NCBI RefSeq assembly: GCF_001540865.1
Contig: NC_033623.1
Coordinates: 8,786,571 to 8,850,570 of the forward strand
Direction: 5' to 3'
From: Ananas comosus
Lineage: Eukaryota > Streptophyta > Magnoliopsida > Poales > Bromeliaceae
Length of the DNA stretch: 64,000 nt
Below the pieces are notes generated by a model. That model worked only from the letters and a program-made list of their open reading frames with translations. It was not told where the DNA came from and did no database searches. The position numbers and the translations under genes were made by a program. Position 1 is the first letter of the stretch. The number at the start of each line of letters is the position of its first letter. Below are positions 10,881-22,780 of the stretch, piece after piece.

Positions 10881-10893
10881 TAGTATCAGAGAC
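10881..10893 (+). other. Primer-binding site of element A (iMet tRNA type)
   Basis: TAGTATCAGAGAC lies 8 bases after the 5' LTR and matches the plant initiator-Met primer site TGGTATCAGAGC with a G-to-A change in the second base. Confidence 0.8.
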
Positions 10894-11073
10894 AAGTTAC
10901 AACCACAGTACCATTCACAGGTCATTTTGAAAAATAAATGAAGCTGAAACATTGGTTAGGTTGACCCATAGGAAGACCTACGGTATATAGGCACGTGAGT
11001 GCAGTGTTTGGGCTTGAGTCCCGGTTTGAGTTGGTCGAGTCGGTTATTTGATTGACGGTGTTTTCTATTACAG

Positions 11074-12420
11074 ATGGCACGTGGCAGACCCCTTCCTTAG
11101 GGTCGCGGTAGTGGACGCGCTGGTGCAGGGGCATCTGACAGTCCGGGAGGGCGTGCCCCTATAGGCCGAGGTGGCGGGGAGTAGGTCGACCCTGAGTCGC
11201 TAGGTGATGCGTGTACCCAGCAGCTTGAGGCCGAGGTAGCAACGATGAGGGGCCAGCTGACGACCCTCTCAGGGATGTTCCAGCAGTTTCTACAGCAGCA
11301 GACTGCAGCTGCTGCTCCCCCGGCTCCACCTCGGACGCAGCCGGCTCCGGTGACTGCGGACACTCCGATGATGCCTGCATCGGCTGCGGCTCCAACCGTC
11401 ACGACGACGACGGCGGCCACCACGACGGTTTCCGCTGGGGATGCTGATACCCCTGCAGCAGAGGGCGCCCGCATTAGGGCGAATTTGGCAGAGTTCAGGA
11501 ATTCAATCCGCCAAAATTCGTCGGCAAGAATGACGATGCTTGGGTGATAGAGCACTGGGTCACCCATATAGAGAAACTATTCCGCGATCTCCACATCGAG
11601 GAGCAGGATCGCGTCCCTCTGGCTGCACATTGCCTTGAGGGCGAGGCGTACCAGTGGTGGCTCCGCCTTTTCCTGAGGAAGCTTGCGAGCATATATCCAC
11701 CCTGGGAGGAGTTCCGGAGACTCCTTTACAAGCAATACATCAAGGACAGCACGAAACAGAATTTGGAGCGCGAGCTGGAGCGCCTCAAATAGGGTAACTG
11801 CACTCAGCAGGAGTATGAGCGAGACTTTACCCGCATTGTTGAGCTGATCCTTTTTGCGGTGCGCGACGAGTATCATAAGGCCAGACTGTTCGCGAGAGGG
11901 CTTAGGCCCAATATTCGGCTACTGATCGCGTCCCACGGCGCGTTATCCTTCGACGAGTGCTTGGATAGAGCTTTGATGGTGCAGAGCAAGTCGGAGTAGG
12001 TCCGATCTGAGCGGGACGCATCCGAGAGACCTGGGGATAGGAAGCGTTCCCACGCCAAGTCTAGCGGTGGCTCTTCCTTCAGCAAGAAGCCACCAAAGCA
12101 TCCGCACACTCAGCAGTCGGCGAGGAGTGCACCCTCCGGCAACCAGCGACGGGGCGATCGATCCTGTGTGATTTGCGTGCAAGCACACTGGGTGACCGCT
12201 TGTCCGCAGAAGATGGACCATTGTTTCCATTGTGGCCAACAGGGCCACCTCCAGGCGCAATGCCCTATGAGAGATGGCGCTACGCAGAGTGTTACTTCCT
12301 CCCAAGCCGCTTCACGACAGAACCGAGAAGCCTCTGGTGCAGCTGCTTCGTTTGGGCGTCCTTCTTCCTCATGCCAAAACAACGGGACGCGCCAGGCATC
12401 TGGCGGGCGAGTTTTCACCC
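11074..12420 (+). pseudogene. gag: Element A gag (capsid/nucleocapsid), broken
   Basis: Starts at ATG 11074 (Met-Ala-Arg-Gly). Content in order: basic Gly/Arg-rich N-terminus, a Gln- and Ala/Pro/Thr-rich segment (11245-11480), the Retrotrans_gag core with the conserved ...EGEAYQWW block near 11640-11665, then two zinc knuckles near 12165-12260: CVICVQAHWVTAC (C-X2-C-X3-H-X4-C) and CFHCGQQGHLQAQC (C-X2-C-X4-H-X4-C). Gag forms the cytoplasmic virus-like particle and binds the element RNA. Breaks seen: TAG stops at 11098, 11182, 11790 and 11997, and a one-base deletion near 11500 that shifts the frame. All four stops are consistent with former CAG (Gln) codons. Confidence 0.85.
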
Positions 12421-14216
12421 TGACTCAGCACGAGGGTAACAATAGTGGCGACGTCCTTGCAGGTATTGTCACCCTCTCCATCACTCGTGCTAGACCTATT
12501 TTCGATACTGGAGCATCGCACTCATTCATTTCGCATTCAATTGCATATGAGCATGGCCTTCCTTCGCAACCACTTGATGTACTGCTTCGAATTGAGACAC
12601 CTGGAGGTGATCTAGTAGCATGTCGGTGCATCCTATTGCACCCTGTTATTTTGGATGACCGGTCTTTCCTGGCGAATTTGGTCATGCTTCTGATGAAGAA
12701 CTTCGACGTGGTGCTTGGGATGGACTGGCTCACCAGGCACCACGCTACTATCGATTGCGAGCAGAGGACGGTGACATTTATCGGGCCTAGTGAAGAAGTA
12801 TTTGTCTACTGAGCATGTAAGAGCTCCTATTTTGCCACGACTATCTCTTCTGCTAGAGCTAAAAGACTTATGAATGCCGGATGTGTGGCCTACCTGGCTT
12901 CGGTAGATGTCACTCGCCGAGCTGCACCACCATTGGAAGAGATTCCAGTTGTTCGAGAATTCCCGGATGTCTTTCCAGCTGAGCTTCCGGGAATGCCTCT
13001 GGACCGGGAGATCGAGTTCTTCATCGAGCTAGTACCTGGCATGGCACCGATCTTGAAGGCCCCCTACCGCATGGCCTTCGCTAAGCTGAAGGAGCTGAAG
13101 GCTCAGCTCGAGGATCTCCTGGAGAGAGGGTTCATCAGACCTAGCGTGTCTCCCTGGGGTGCCCCAGTCCTCTTCATCAAAAAGAAGGACAGTAGTCTGC
13201 GACTGTGCATCAACTACCGAGAGCTCAACGAGGTCACTGCGAAGAACAAGTATCCACTGCCCCGGATTGACGATCTCTTCGATTTGCTTCAGGGATCGTC
13301 GGTGTATTCTAAGATCGACCTGCAGTCCGGGTATCATCAGCTTAAGATCCGGGCTGAGGATATGCCGAAGACCACTTTCCGAACTCGTTACGGCCACTAC
13401 AAGTTCACGGTGATGCCATTCGGGCTTACCAACGCCCCGACAGCCTTCATGGATATGGTGAACAAGGTCTTTCGGGCATATTTGGATCAGTTTGTCGTGG
13501 TCTTCATTGACGACATCCTGATCTACTCGCAGAGTGATGTGGAGCACGAGGATCATCACCGGCGAGTACTACAGATACTTCGAGAGCACAAGTTATATGC
13601 TAAGCTCAAGAAGTGCGAGTTCTGGCTTCGCGGGGTATCTTTCTTGGGGCATATTGTGACTCCATCGGGCATTACGGTGGATCCGAAAAAGATAGCCTCG
13701 GTGGTCGAGTGGCCCGAACCAACTTCGGTGACCGAAGTCAGGAGTTTTCTGGGTTTGGCGGGCTACTATCGGCAATTCGTCGAGGGCTTCTGCAAAATCG
13801 CCGCACCGCTGAACAAGCTAACCAGAAAAGAGGAACGGTTCCTGTGGACTCCACAGTGTCAGCAGAGCTTCGATGAGCTGAAGGATCGACTAACCCGCGC
13901 ACCCATTCTGACTCTACCGCGGACTGGTGAGGACTTTGTGGTCTATTATGACGCCTCACGGGTCGGTTTGGGGTGTGTGCTTATGCAGCAGGATCGGGTC
14001 ATTGCTTATGCCTCTCAACAGCTAAAGCAGTACGAAAAGAACTACCCGACTCACGATCTGGAGCTCGCAGCGGTTGTATTTGCCCTTAAGCTATGGAGGC
14101 ACTATGATCTCACGATTCAGAGATGTTGGCTCGAGCTCTTGAAGTACTACGATCTCATGATTCAGTATCATCCGGGAAAGGTGAATGCGGTGGCGGACGC
14201 CTTGAGCCGGAAATAG
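12421..14216 (+). pseudogene. pol: Element A protease, reverse transcriptase and damaged RNase H
   Basis: Aspartic protease motif DTGASHSF begins at about 12504, followed by the strand ending VLGMDWL. After a TGA at 12810 the frame continues into reverse transcriptase: [61 protein letters not shown], and the catalytic FIDD at 13503-13514. The RNase H begins normally (YYDAS...[25 protein letters not shown]), but the segment that should hold the conserved Thr-Asp-His-Lys-Ser-Leu motif is missing. Near 14104-14165 a short repeat of the Tyr-Asp-Leu-(Thr/Met)-Ile-Gln coding sequence marks the deletion. The segment ends at TAG 14214. RT would copy element RNA to cDNA; this copy cannot complete the cycle. 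Confidence 0.9.
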
Positions 14217-15781
14217 CCTTCAGCTTCATTGTCCTTCATGATCACGAGCCAGGATCGTCTTGTGGAGGAGTTCCGCCGTCTTGAGATCGAGGTTGTTTCC
14301 ACCGGGGCTACGGCCCAATTGATGACTTTTGTGGTACAGCCTACTTTGACAGAGCGAATTTTGCTCGGACAGCAGAGTGACCCGTACTTACAGAAAGTGC
14401 GGGCGGAGATCGAGCAGGGCAAGGACCGGGACTTCTCTATCCACATGGATGGATCTTTGCGCTTCAGAGGCAGGTGGTGCGTGCCCAGTGACTCGGAGCT
14501 GAGGAGCGACATCCTATCCGAGGCGCATCGATCCCCTTACACAGTTCATCCAGGCGGAACCAAGATGTATCACGACCTGAAGCAAAATTTCTGGTGGCCT
14601 GGGATGAAACTAGATGTGGCTCGGCACGTGGCTCGGTGCTTGATTTGTCAACAGGTGAAAGCCGAGCACCAGCGACCAGCAAGGAAGTTGCAACCACTTT
14701 CGATACCCGCGAAGAAGTGGGAGCAGATTACAATAGATTTTGTCACCGGTTTACCTCGATCACGGCAAGGCCATGATGCGATCTCGGTTATAGTGGATCA
14801 GGTGACAAAATCGGCTCACTTCCTGCCGATGCATACGACGTGGTACCGTGATCGTCTGGCACAGTTATACATTGACGAGATCGTCCGGCCTCATGGTGTG
14901 CGAGTGTCGATTGTATCAGATCGAGACACTCGCTCCGTATCCCAGTTCTGGAGGAGCTTGTAGCAGGCTATGGGTACGAAGCTGAACTTCAGTACGGCGT
15001 TCCATCCCCAGAGTGACGGTCAATCTGAGCGAGTCATCCAGACTCTTGAGGACATGCTTCGAGCATGCGTCCTGGATTACGGCCATGGATGGTTACGGTA
15101 TCTACCGCTGGTGGAGTTCGCCTATAATAACAGCTACCAGGCGAGCATCGGGATGGCACCGTACAAGGCTTTATATGGGCGTCGATGTCGGTCGCCTATC
15201 TGTTGGGACAACGTCGGAGAACGCCGGTTGATTGGGCCAGACTTAGTAGAGGATGCAGAGGCGAAGATCCGCATTGCGAGAGAGCAGCTTCTGACTGCAC
15301 AGAGTTGACAGAGGAGCTACACGGATCAGCAGAGGCGTGACCTGGAGTTTCAGGTCGGTGAGCATGTGTTGCTCAAGGTGTCGCCATCCTGGGGGATCAA
15401 ACGGTTCGGTTTGCGGAACAAGCTTAGTTCGCAGTTTGTGGGACCTTTGAGATCCTGGAGCGTGTTGGTCCGGTGGTGTACATATTGGCTTTTCCTCCGA
15501 GTCTCGCCCGGGTGCACAATGTCTTTCACATGTCCATGCTTCGGAAGTACATTCCGGATTCGTCCCACGTCATCAGCTCGACGTTTATTCAGTTGCGGGA
15601 GGATCTGAGCTATGATGAGGCTCCGTTGCGTATTTTGGCACGTGAGGTGAAGCAGTTGCGGAATAGGAGCATTCCGTATGTCAAGGTCCAGTGGGAGAAC
15701 CACGAGGAGCGCGAGGCTACGTGGGAGCTTGAGTCTTCTATGCGGGAGCGTTATACGCAGTTGTTTGCGGGGGATGCTTGA
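14217..15781 (+). pseudogene. pol: Element A integrase with chromodomain-like C-terminus, broken
   Basis: Contains the zinc-binding His/His/Cys/Cys region (HRSPYTVHPGG ... CLICQQVK, about 14525-14660), the integrase core with the first Asp in TIDFVTGLP, the second in VSDRD, and the Glu in HPQSDGQSE, then an SH3-like GPF/Y region (GEHVLLKVSP), and a C-terminal chromodomain-like segment (VQWENHEEREATWE, about 15690-15735) ending at TGA about 15779. Chromodomain tails are typical of Ty3 chromoviruses and are thought to guide insertion to heterochromatin. Breaks: TAG at 14961, TGA at 15306 and a one-base loss near 15445 after the GPF motif. Confidence 0.9.
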
Positions 15782-15809
15782 TTTAAGTTTCGAGGACGAA
15801 ACTTCTTGT

Positions 15810-15822
15810 AAGGGGAAAATGA
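15810..15822 (+). other. Polypurine tract of element A
   Basis: AAGGGGAAAATGA directly precedes the 3' LTR start TGTAATATTC at 15823. It would prime plus-strand DNA synthesis. Confidence 0.75.
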
Positions 15823-17097
15823 TGTAATATTCGAGATTTTGAGCAGTTGTTAGCTCGGCCGTAGTTAGCTGGAAAGCACTCACAACTCCCTGGAAGCAAC
15901 ATCCTCTGGCCGAGACCCTTCCCCGGCGCCGTCCCCGTCGGCCCCCGCCGGCCCCGTGCACTGCCGGCACCGCCTGGGTTGCTGCGGCCGCCCAGACCTA
16001 AGGCTAGCCAAGCCCGGATTACCTTGGACCCCGCGCGCCACCTCTACCTTTGATCGGCCACGCTGCCCTCCAACGACCTCCGGCAACTCTCCGCTCACTG
16101 TCTCGTCGTCCCGTAGCGCCGCCGGCCGCCGCTCAAGCTCCCTGCGGCCGTCCAAAACACATGCGGGCCGAGCCTAGGCCCATACTGTCTCCGAGCGCCG
16201 CTGCCGACCACCGTCGGGTGCGCCACCCCTCCCTCGGCCTCCGGCAACGGATCGCCGTCCCCCGTGCTCCTCTGGCAGCTGTCGGGCCTTCGCGAACCCC
16301 TTGAACCTGAGAGCAATCTGCGGGTTGATCTCTGCCGCCACGCCACCAGCTGTTGCCCGCCGGCGGCCAGCACCTGCCCCGGACCCCACTGACCGGCCGC
16401 ACCCGTCCCCTACCGAAAGCGCTCGTCGTCCGGCCGCCGGCGACCAACCCTTGCTCCCACTGCTTCGATAAGGCTGTAGTTAAACTATCTGCACACTGTT
16501 TGGAGTTTTCGGTACACCCCGATAATACCGAAAGTGATCACGATGATCCCTGCGTCGTGCTGAACATCGTGCTCACCTCCGTTAGGGTCAAAGATGCCTT
16601 GGTTTGTGGGATAGATGCGACTAAGGCTCAGTGCGCCCTGTTTCACCGATGTTCGCGTCGCTCGCGCGGCCGCCATAGTGGCCGATAGTGCTCCGAAGGG
16701 TGAGCACGGTCTCCCGCACGCCGAGACCTGTCAACGGGTGTCTCGGCTTGGCAGAAAGATTATTAGTTTGCACGGTCAAACCATAAAAGCCCGAAAATCA
16801 CATAAAATAACGTGATTTTATGTATTCGGGACGGCTTTTATGCAATTGTGCTGGTTGTGGACGTTGTTGGCAGCATGTGCGGGCAGTAGTTGACCTCTAG
16901 ACTGGTTACCAAGGCCCCAAGTGTAAGGAAGTGAATTCTCGAAATGCGTGAGTTGAACTTCGATTAGAATTGACCGATTGTCGGTTAGGTATGCTTCGGA
17001 AAGGCCGAAGGCGTCGAGAATGCAAAAAGTGCATTGAGTAGGACATCGGAGAGCAAGCTAAGAAATTCTGCAAATTGCAGAAATTTTGCTCTCGGGG

Positions 17098-17288
17098 ACC
17101 GGTCCCTGGTGGGAGGGACCGGTTCCCATACGCATGGTGTGTGGGAGAAAAATGCTGCGCACGAAAATTTCTCTCGGGATCCGATCCCTCAGGAGGAGGG
17201 GACCGGTCCCCGTACGCGTAAAATAGGCAGAATGGCTCTACCCGCAAAAGTTGCTCTCGGGGATCGGTCCCTCTAGGGACAGACCGGT
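17098..17288. promoter_or_regulatory. ACCGGT palindrome cassette
   Basis: Perfect ACCGGT cores at 17098, 17118, 17202 and 17283 plus decayed copies (ATCCGATCC, GATCGGTCC) at their expected partner positions near 17180 and 17263. The first two are 20 bases apart. The cassette begins about 175 bases after the LTR start and is followed by a CT-rich run. Confidence 0.55.
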
Positions 17289-18799
17289 TCCCGTAGCCCG
17301 AAAATGCCCTGGATAGGCTGTGTCATAGTTGGAGAGTTGAGGGGATAGTTGGAGAGTTGAGGGGCTTTTGTGCATTTGTAGCATAAGTAGGGGAGGTATG
17401 AAGGGGAGATAACTCTCTCTCCTTCTCATTACTCCCAAACCTAACCTAATGCTCTCCCTCTCTCTCTCTCTAGAGTTCTTTTCTCTCTCTCTCTTCAAGG
17501 TGGAAAGGAGGAGAAGGATTGGTGGAGAAGAAAGCTAAGGAGGAGATCTTCACCCTCTTCATCTTCTTCCTTGGCTAGGAGCAAGCTTATTCAGGTAGGC
17601 TTCTAGAGCTCTAATGGTAGATCTCTAAGTTTGAGTTCTTTTGCTCTAGAACTGGTTTTGTTGGGACCCTAGCATGCTAAATGAGTGATTAATACTTGGA
17701 TCATTAGATCAAAAGAGGTATTTTGCAATAGTTGCAATAGTAGGATTCCAAATAGGGTTTTTGGAAATCTAAGGGTTTGATCTGAATTGATCATATGTTA
17801 TCCTAATTGCTAGGTACACGAACGCGTCGGTGCGCTCGGTTCGGCAATCCGACGAGTGTACGCGGAGGAATCGAAGAAAGAGCCTATCTTGATACAGATT
17901 GCCGGAGCGCGCAGCGTAGGCTTCAAAAAATCACGGAACCGGATTCGTGGCTTCGTGACAATGCTTAGAGGTGGGTGGTGCTATCCTGAAGTAGTTGAGC
18001 TGCTCCCTATGTCTGAGTTCTATATATGTTGATCATACTCCTTATGTGAACCTTATGCATGATAGGGTGTCTAGATGGTTACATTTACTATTCTTACATG
18101 CTCCTTTGTAGTGTAGCATAGAGGCTTGACACTTGGACTTAGGGTGCATGAGAATGAGCTATAGTAACATAGAACCCTATAGAGGAAAGGATAGGTGACA
18201 ACTTGATCTTGTATCCATGGAAACAATGACATGTGAACTAGTGTACTCGAGATTCCTTATCATGACGAGTGGCATGTAAACCAAGCAAATGAATTGATGA
18301 GTGGCATTAGAACTTAGTGTTAAAGAACACTTGTAGCATGATGATTTACGGAATAGATGAGTTTCCCTACTTGACACCTTGCATGAGATCGGTGTGACAT
18401 TGATGACCCTAGTGACAGGATATCCTCAGTTGGCGAGGATTGGATCATACTCACATAGTCTGTTTTTGGGTTGGTCGCTCCACCTGTTAGTGCACTCCAG
18501 AGGTGGTCACGTAGAGGACAGACGTAGTTGTCCGCAGACGGTCCCGAATGGGTTGACAGGGTCCTCACCTAGGGGATTTGAGATGTGAGTCGAGGGCGAA
18601 CCTTCCGGTTAGCCAAGGATTGGGTATTGAACTCATGAGAGTTATGCACATTGAGCATATTGAGCATAGTAGAGTTGCATTCATGCTTGATAGACATATA
18701 GTAGCAAGTTAGTGATTACATTGCTATGTTGTTTATTTATGTTCTCAAGGCATAGTAGCATAGTGCAATTCCTTTATTATGCATTAGTTTCAGCCTCAG

Positions 18800-18829
18800 A
18801 TATCTATCTATCTATCTATCTATCTATCT
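18800..18829. repeat. (TATC)n microsatellite
   Basis: About seven perfect TATC units inside the solo LTR. The related LTR fragment at 51803-51815 has only a short remnant (ATCATCTATCTGTC). Confidence 0.9.
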
Positions 18830-20130
18830 GCTTATGCCTGCTTAGACCTAGTGGGGAGATCGGCGGAGTCGACGGCCGAACCCACTGGGAACTATGGACA
18901 ATAGTTCTCACCCCAGTTTGTTGTAGGGCAGAGTTTGAGTGCTCCCGGCCAGGACCGTGGTAAGGGCATCGCACCATAAATTAGTTAGCAGCTTCCATAT
19001 GCATTAGAGTACCTATGTACTGTGAGATGTTGATGTATTTATTGGAGAGTTGCATGTATTTTGGGTTTATACTATCATGTGAGATGAACTTGTATATTCA
19101 TTTTGGAAGATGACAAATGCAGATGTAAACTCGATGTGAATGTGATGTAATAGTTAGAATTCTCTCTTTGTTCACTTGTATTTTACTTGTGATTCTTGCT
19201 CTTACTTGTATAGCACTTGTGGTGCTTCTTGTTGTATCATGTATGTTTTTGAGTTATTCTTGGGCTACTCTTGTACATGATCTTATCGTTGAGCCTTGGA
19301 CGGACAGGAGATGTGCTGTCCGTTCGGCATTTGTTCGACGTGCTCGAACCGGCCAAATTGGTAGCGGTCGCGGGGCGTGACACCAAGCCTTTCCGGAAAT
19401 CAAAATGTTGATTTCCGATGAGTTTTTCGGCGAAATTCGCCGACGGAATGCGTTTTCAGTTTGAAATTCTTCTGACGGTGCTTCGTGATGATTAGTGGCA
19501 TCGCTGAGCCTGGTTGGCTGGTCACCCGCGCTGTTTCGAGGGTCTGAAAATGACGAGTGAGCAACGGTGGGTTCCGGTGTCGAATTAGACACTTTCGGGA
19601 ACCCGGATCGGAACGATTATCCGACGATAATCGTTTCGAAGTGAGTTAATGTCTTTGCTGCCAAGTCACATAAAAATATGTGTTTAGGGCAGCAGGCGAC
19701 CCGTATCTTGAGTCGGTGAGTTACGGGAGAGTTAGTGGGTCCCGGCGGAGTTCCGGTGCAGTTTTCGGGACTCCTAGTGAGTTACGGCAATCGGTTTTGG
19801 AAAATCGATTCCCGTAGGTTTATTAGTGGGGATTGTCAGTTAGGGTTTGGTGATCATGGGTTGGATTCTAACCTGGTGGTTCATAGGACCGGTTGCTTCT
19901 TTCTCCGCAGTTGGAATCTCAGTACCGTATAAGCACAGGTGGGAACTTCGACCTGAAGTTGGTACAGTGGTGCATGCTCGGTGACGTTCCTTTCACCCTT
20001 TGTTATTTATATTGCATATTATATATCTTGAGCCTTGCACCCATGTTGTTTCCGTATTACTCTAGTCGTTTGTTTCCATGTTTAGTATCATGAGTAGGAG
20101 TAGAGTAGATTTTATCTGCATGTGATATCT

Positions 20131-20324
20131 GTGACCTCGTTGGTCGGTTCTCGTATCTTGTATCTGTGACCTGGTTGGTTGGTTCTCGTATCTTGTATCT
20201 GTGACCTGGTTGGTCGGTTCTCGTATTTGATAGCTGTGACCTGGTTGGTCGGTTCTCGTATCTTATATCTGTGACCTGGTTGGTTGGTTCTCGTATCTTG
20301 TATATGTGACCAGGTTGGTCGATT
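20131..20324 (+). repeat. 35-bp minisatellite in element A 3' LTR
   Basis: About 5.5 units of the same 35-bp repeat seen at 6115-6343. Individual units differ by point changes such as GGTTGGTT for GGTTGGTC. Confidence 0.85.
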
Positions 20325-21465
20325 GTACTACTTGATGACCTGTACGGTCGATGTGCCCTGAGGGGCAGGATTATCGGCTGGTCGCCGACGGTTGGCCATT
20401 GAGCATATCAGCATTGATTGCTCGATACTCGTGCGCATTTCATGAACACCAGCGGTCTGATCAACCGCAATAGGCTGTTCTTTTTGGAAAAGTGGTTGCA
20501 GGTGCCAACCTGTTAGCCCAAGAGGGGTTATATGCATAGTAGAGTAGCAGTGGTACAGGCTTGAGGTTTGCGGTGCGGACCAACAGAGCATTGGTTTCAG
20601 ATTGGGTATTTTTGGACTAGTCGTCCGGTTGATGCATACATACAGTAGCTGTAGTGTTTCATATATATACATCTCGTTTACTTGTTTATCATGGCTACTG
20701 TATTACCACTATCTATGCCTTTGTTTGTTCTCCGTGACTGATGAGTACCCCTAGCCCTCGTCGACTTGCGGTACCCACTGGGAGGGGAGATATGTTTACA
20801 TGTGCTCACCCCTCGCCCTCATTACAGGTGACGTTGCTGGTCCTAGTGGGACGGTTCGTGAGGAGCGCTTGTAGTGGTTCGTTAGAGCTTCCCGTCCCGT
20901 CATTTGGTTTAATTTATCAAACTCTAGCTTCCTTCAATAAATTAGACAATTTATATGGTTCAGCATTTATAATATTTGAATATTTGAGATTTCAGTTGGT
21001 TTTGTGAATGTAATAAAGGAATTGTGAATTTCATGAAATGAAAATAGTTTTCTACCCCTCGTGGTAGCGTGTTTTAAAGAGAACATGTTTCCGTGTGGGA
21101 AACAACTTTCAAAAGAGTTTTCTCGTGGTTTTTTTGACTTAGTATTTCAAAATAAGTTTTCGGGTAGGAAACATTTTAACTAATAGTTGTGGTTTTATGA
21201 TTAAGACTTTGAATGTGAAAATATTGGTGAATGGTGTATGAATGTATGATTGTTTATATATTCAGTTGTGATGGTTGTGTTATGTTATGTATCTTGTATT
21301 TGTGCGACGCTGTGCGAATACATGGATGACTCTGTCCGTGTGAACAGTGAACTCCCTGTATTTGTGGCGGATCTGGCATACCGTAGGGGTCCAGTTTCAA
21401 AAAAAAAAAAAAGAAGGACACTTCCGCTGTGTTTTTAAACAAAAAGGGGACCCCGGGGCGTGACA

Positions 21466-22150
21466 AAAGCTCTTTCATTTCTTTTTCTGCACTCTGTTAA
21501 ACAATAATGCATATGATAAATTCAACACATTTAGCTTGTGTATTTTAAAAAAAAAACATACCTCATTGTGATTCACACGTGGAAAACTTTTTGTCCCGAC
21601 AGTGTGAGTTGTGACTAGTTTTGAACGGTTAAATTTATTTGTACTACTCCTTTGCCGTAATAAAAGAAGACAAAAATAGACAATAATATCATTTAATTTA
21701 TATAGAATATATATACTAAATAGACATTTAACTATTGTTTAAAACAATCTAATAATTATCTTTAGTACCTGTCTCTTAGGAGAGCTCCAAAAATAGACTA
21801 ACTTCTCCCATTGTTCCGGAATGACAGTTTCTGGGCAATTGGCAATTCTTTCTTCATTTGTTTTATATATGTCATAAAATTTGCGCTTCAGTACACATTT
21901 ATAATCCTTCCATTTTTTCCAAGAGATTTCATAATCCACTCTCTATAATCTTCAATACTATCAAATTTTGACTGCACATAGCAAATAAGCATATTACTAT
22001 TAAATTAATTTTGTCACATAAAATTACAAAATGCACCATTATACTAAATTATTAGTTACATACCATCAAAATATTCCACAATAAATCCTTATTATCAGTT
22101 GGAATAGCTCTCCAGTCATTATAATCTACTCACTTGCGTACACATGATTT
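21466..22150 (-). pseudogene. CACTA transposase, 5' exons (continuation after element A)
   Basis: Minus-strand exon 21739-21939 encodes Trp-Lys-x-x-Lys ... LKRKFYDIYKTNEE ... IPEQWEKLVYFWSSPK, the central region of the plant Ptta/En/Spm transposase family. A further exon at about 22070-22140 encodes YNDWRAIPTDNKDLLWNIL, with a TGA where Trp is expected just upstream. The short segment 21466-21490 carries the transposase residues (SAEKEMKEL) that join directly to 3730-and-below, showing that element A split a coding exon. Same gene as 2972-3727. Confidence 0.65.
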
Positions 22151-22780
22151 TCGGAACGATCAAAATCAAAACAATAAGAATTGTTTTCGAACAATATTTG
22201 ATTGTTTCGAAACATTGATTAGATCACACGTAAAATATAATATTATGTTACCGTTTATTTTGATAATGTAATATTAAATTAACCAAAATTGCTAATTTTT
22301 AAACCGGTGCGCAAGCAAGTTGTGGCAAGCCACGCGCAAGCGGCACTGTGCATGCAATGAGTGGGTTGCATGCATGGTGTGAATAGCATGTGTTTTGGTC
22401 AACCCGTGACCACATGCATGTATACTAATTCATTGGTATGAACTATGAAGACTTACACGCCATTAAAAGTTAATTAACATGGCCATGCACGCCTTGTTAA
22501 TTTCATTCCGATGGCTTCTTTATATCTTGAAAGCATGAGGTATGCAATACAAGCCGGATTATGATTAAGTACCAACACGCGCATGGCAGTCGGCATGCGG
22601 GCTTCTGATGGCGTTCGGCGAGCGGCCGAAAGGGAAGAGGGGCAGTCCTAGCCCGGGCGGAAGGGAAGAAGGGAAGGGATGGGGGCTCGGGTCGGTGGCA
22701 GAGAGGAAAGGATGGGGCCGGGCTGGCGTCGGTGGCAGGGCAGCGCGCGGCAGGGTGAGAAGTTAGGGCGAAACCTTTTT
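22151..22780. other. Unassigned intergenic or CACTA flank DNA
   Basis: No recognised domain. Features of note are repeated GCATGCATG-like words around 22330-22420 and a G-rich, GGGAAGGG-type stretch at 22630-22760. The missing second CACTA end might have been in or beyond this stretch but no TTGTAGTG terminus was seen. Confidence 0.4.

Larger units (their letters stand above)
16922..19382 (+). mobile_element. Solo LTR (Ty3 family F-like), nested in 3' LTR of element A
   Basis: Starts TGTAAGGAAGTGAATTCTC, ends CGGGGCGTGACA, with perfect flanking duplications CCAAG at 16917-16921 and 19383-19387. The empty site is preserved in the 5' LTR at about 5337 (GGCCCCAAGCCTTTCC). It carries an ACCGGT cassette, a CT-rich stretch around 17450-17490, and a (TATC)n microsatellite. 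No internal coding region. Confidence 0.9.
3822..21465 (+). mobile_element. Element A: Ty3/gypsy chromovirus (Tekay/Del-like), nested host
   Basis: Complete structure: 5' LTR 3822-10872, iMet-type primer-binding site, gag, protease, reverse transcriptase, damaged RNase H, integrase with C-terminal chromodomain-like tail, polypurine tract, 3' LTR 15823-21465. LTR ends are TGTAATATTC ... GTGACA. Flanks are AAAGA (3817-3821) and AAAGC (21466-21470), a 4/5 match to a 5-bp target duplication. Without the nested solo LTRs each LTR is about 3.2-3.7 kb; long LTRs and this gag-pol style fit the Tekay/Del clade. The coding region has frameshifts and eight premature stops, so the element cannot be autonomous. 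Confidence 0.85.
15823..21465 (+). repeat. 3' LTR of element A (contains nested solo LTR)
   Basis: Starts TGTAATATTC, ends GGCGTGACA. Native DNA is 15823-16921 and 19388-21465. Compared with the 5' LTR it lacks about 600 bases just after the first 25, and has about 180 additional bases around 16040-16220. Everything from 19388 onward (including the 35-bp repeats and the 20741-21060 segment) aligns with 5342-7076 and 10461-10872 of the 5' LTR. Confidence 0.85.

Noticed and set aside
11097..11567. 156-codon minus frame over gag of element A
   Set aside because: Antisense shadow of the Gln/Ala/Pro-rich gag segment.
18119..18130. TTTGTAGTG as the missing right end of the CACTA element
   Set aside because: It lies inside the solo LTR at 16922-19382 and lacks subterminal CACTA repeats and the matching flanking triplet.
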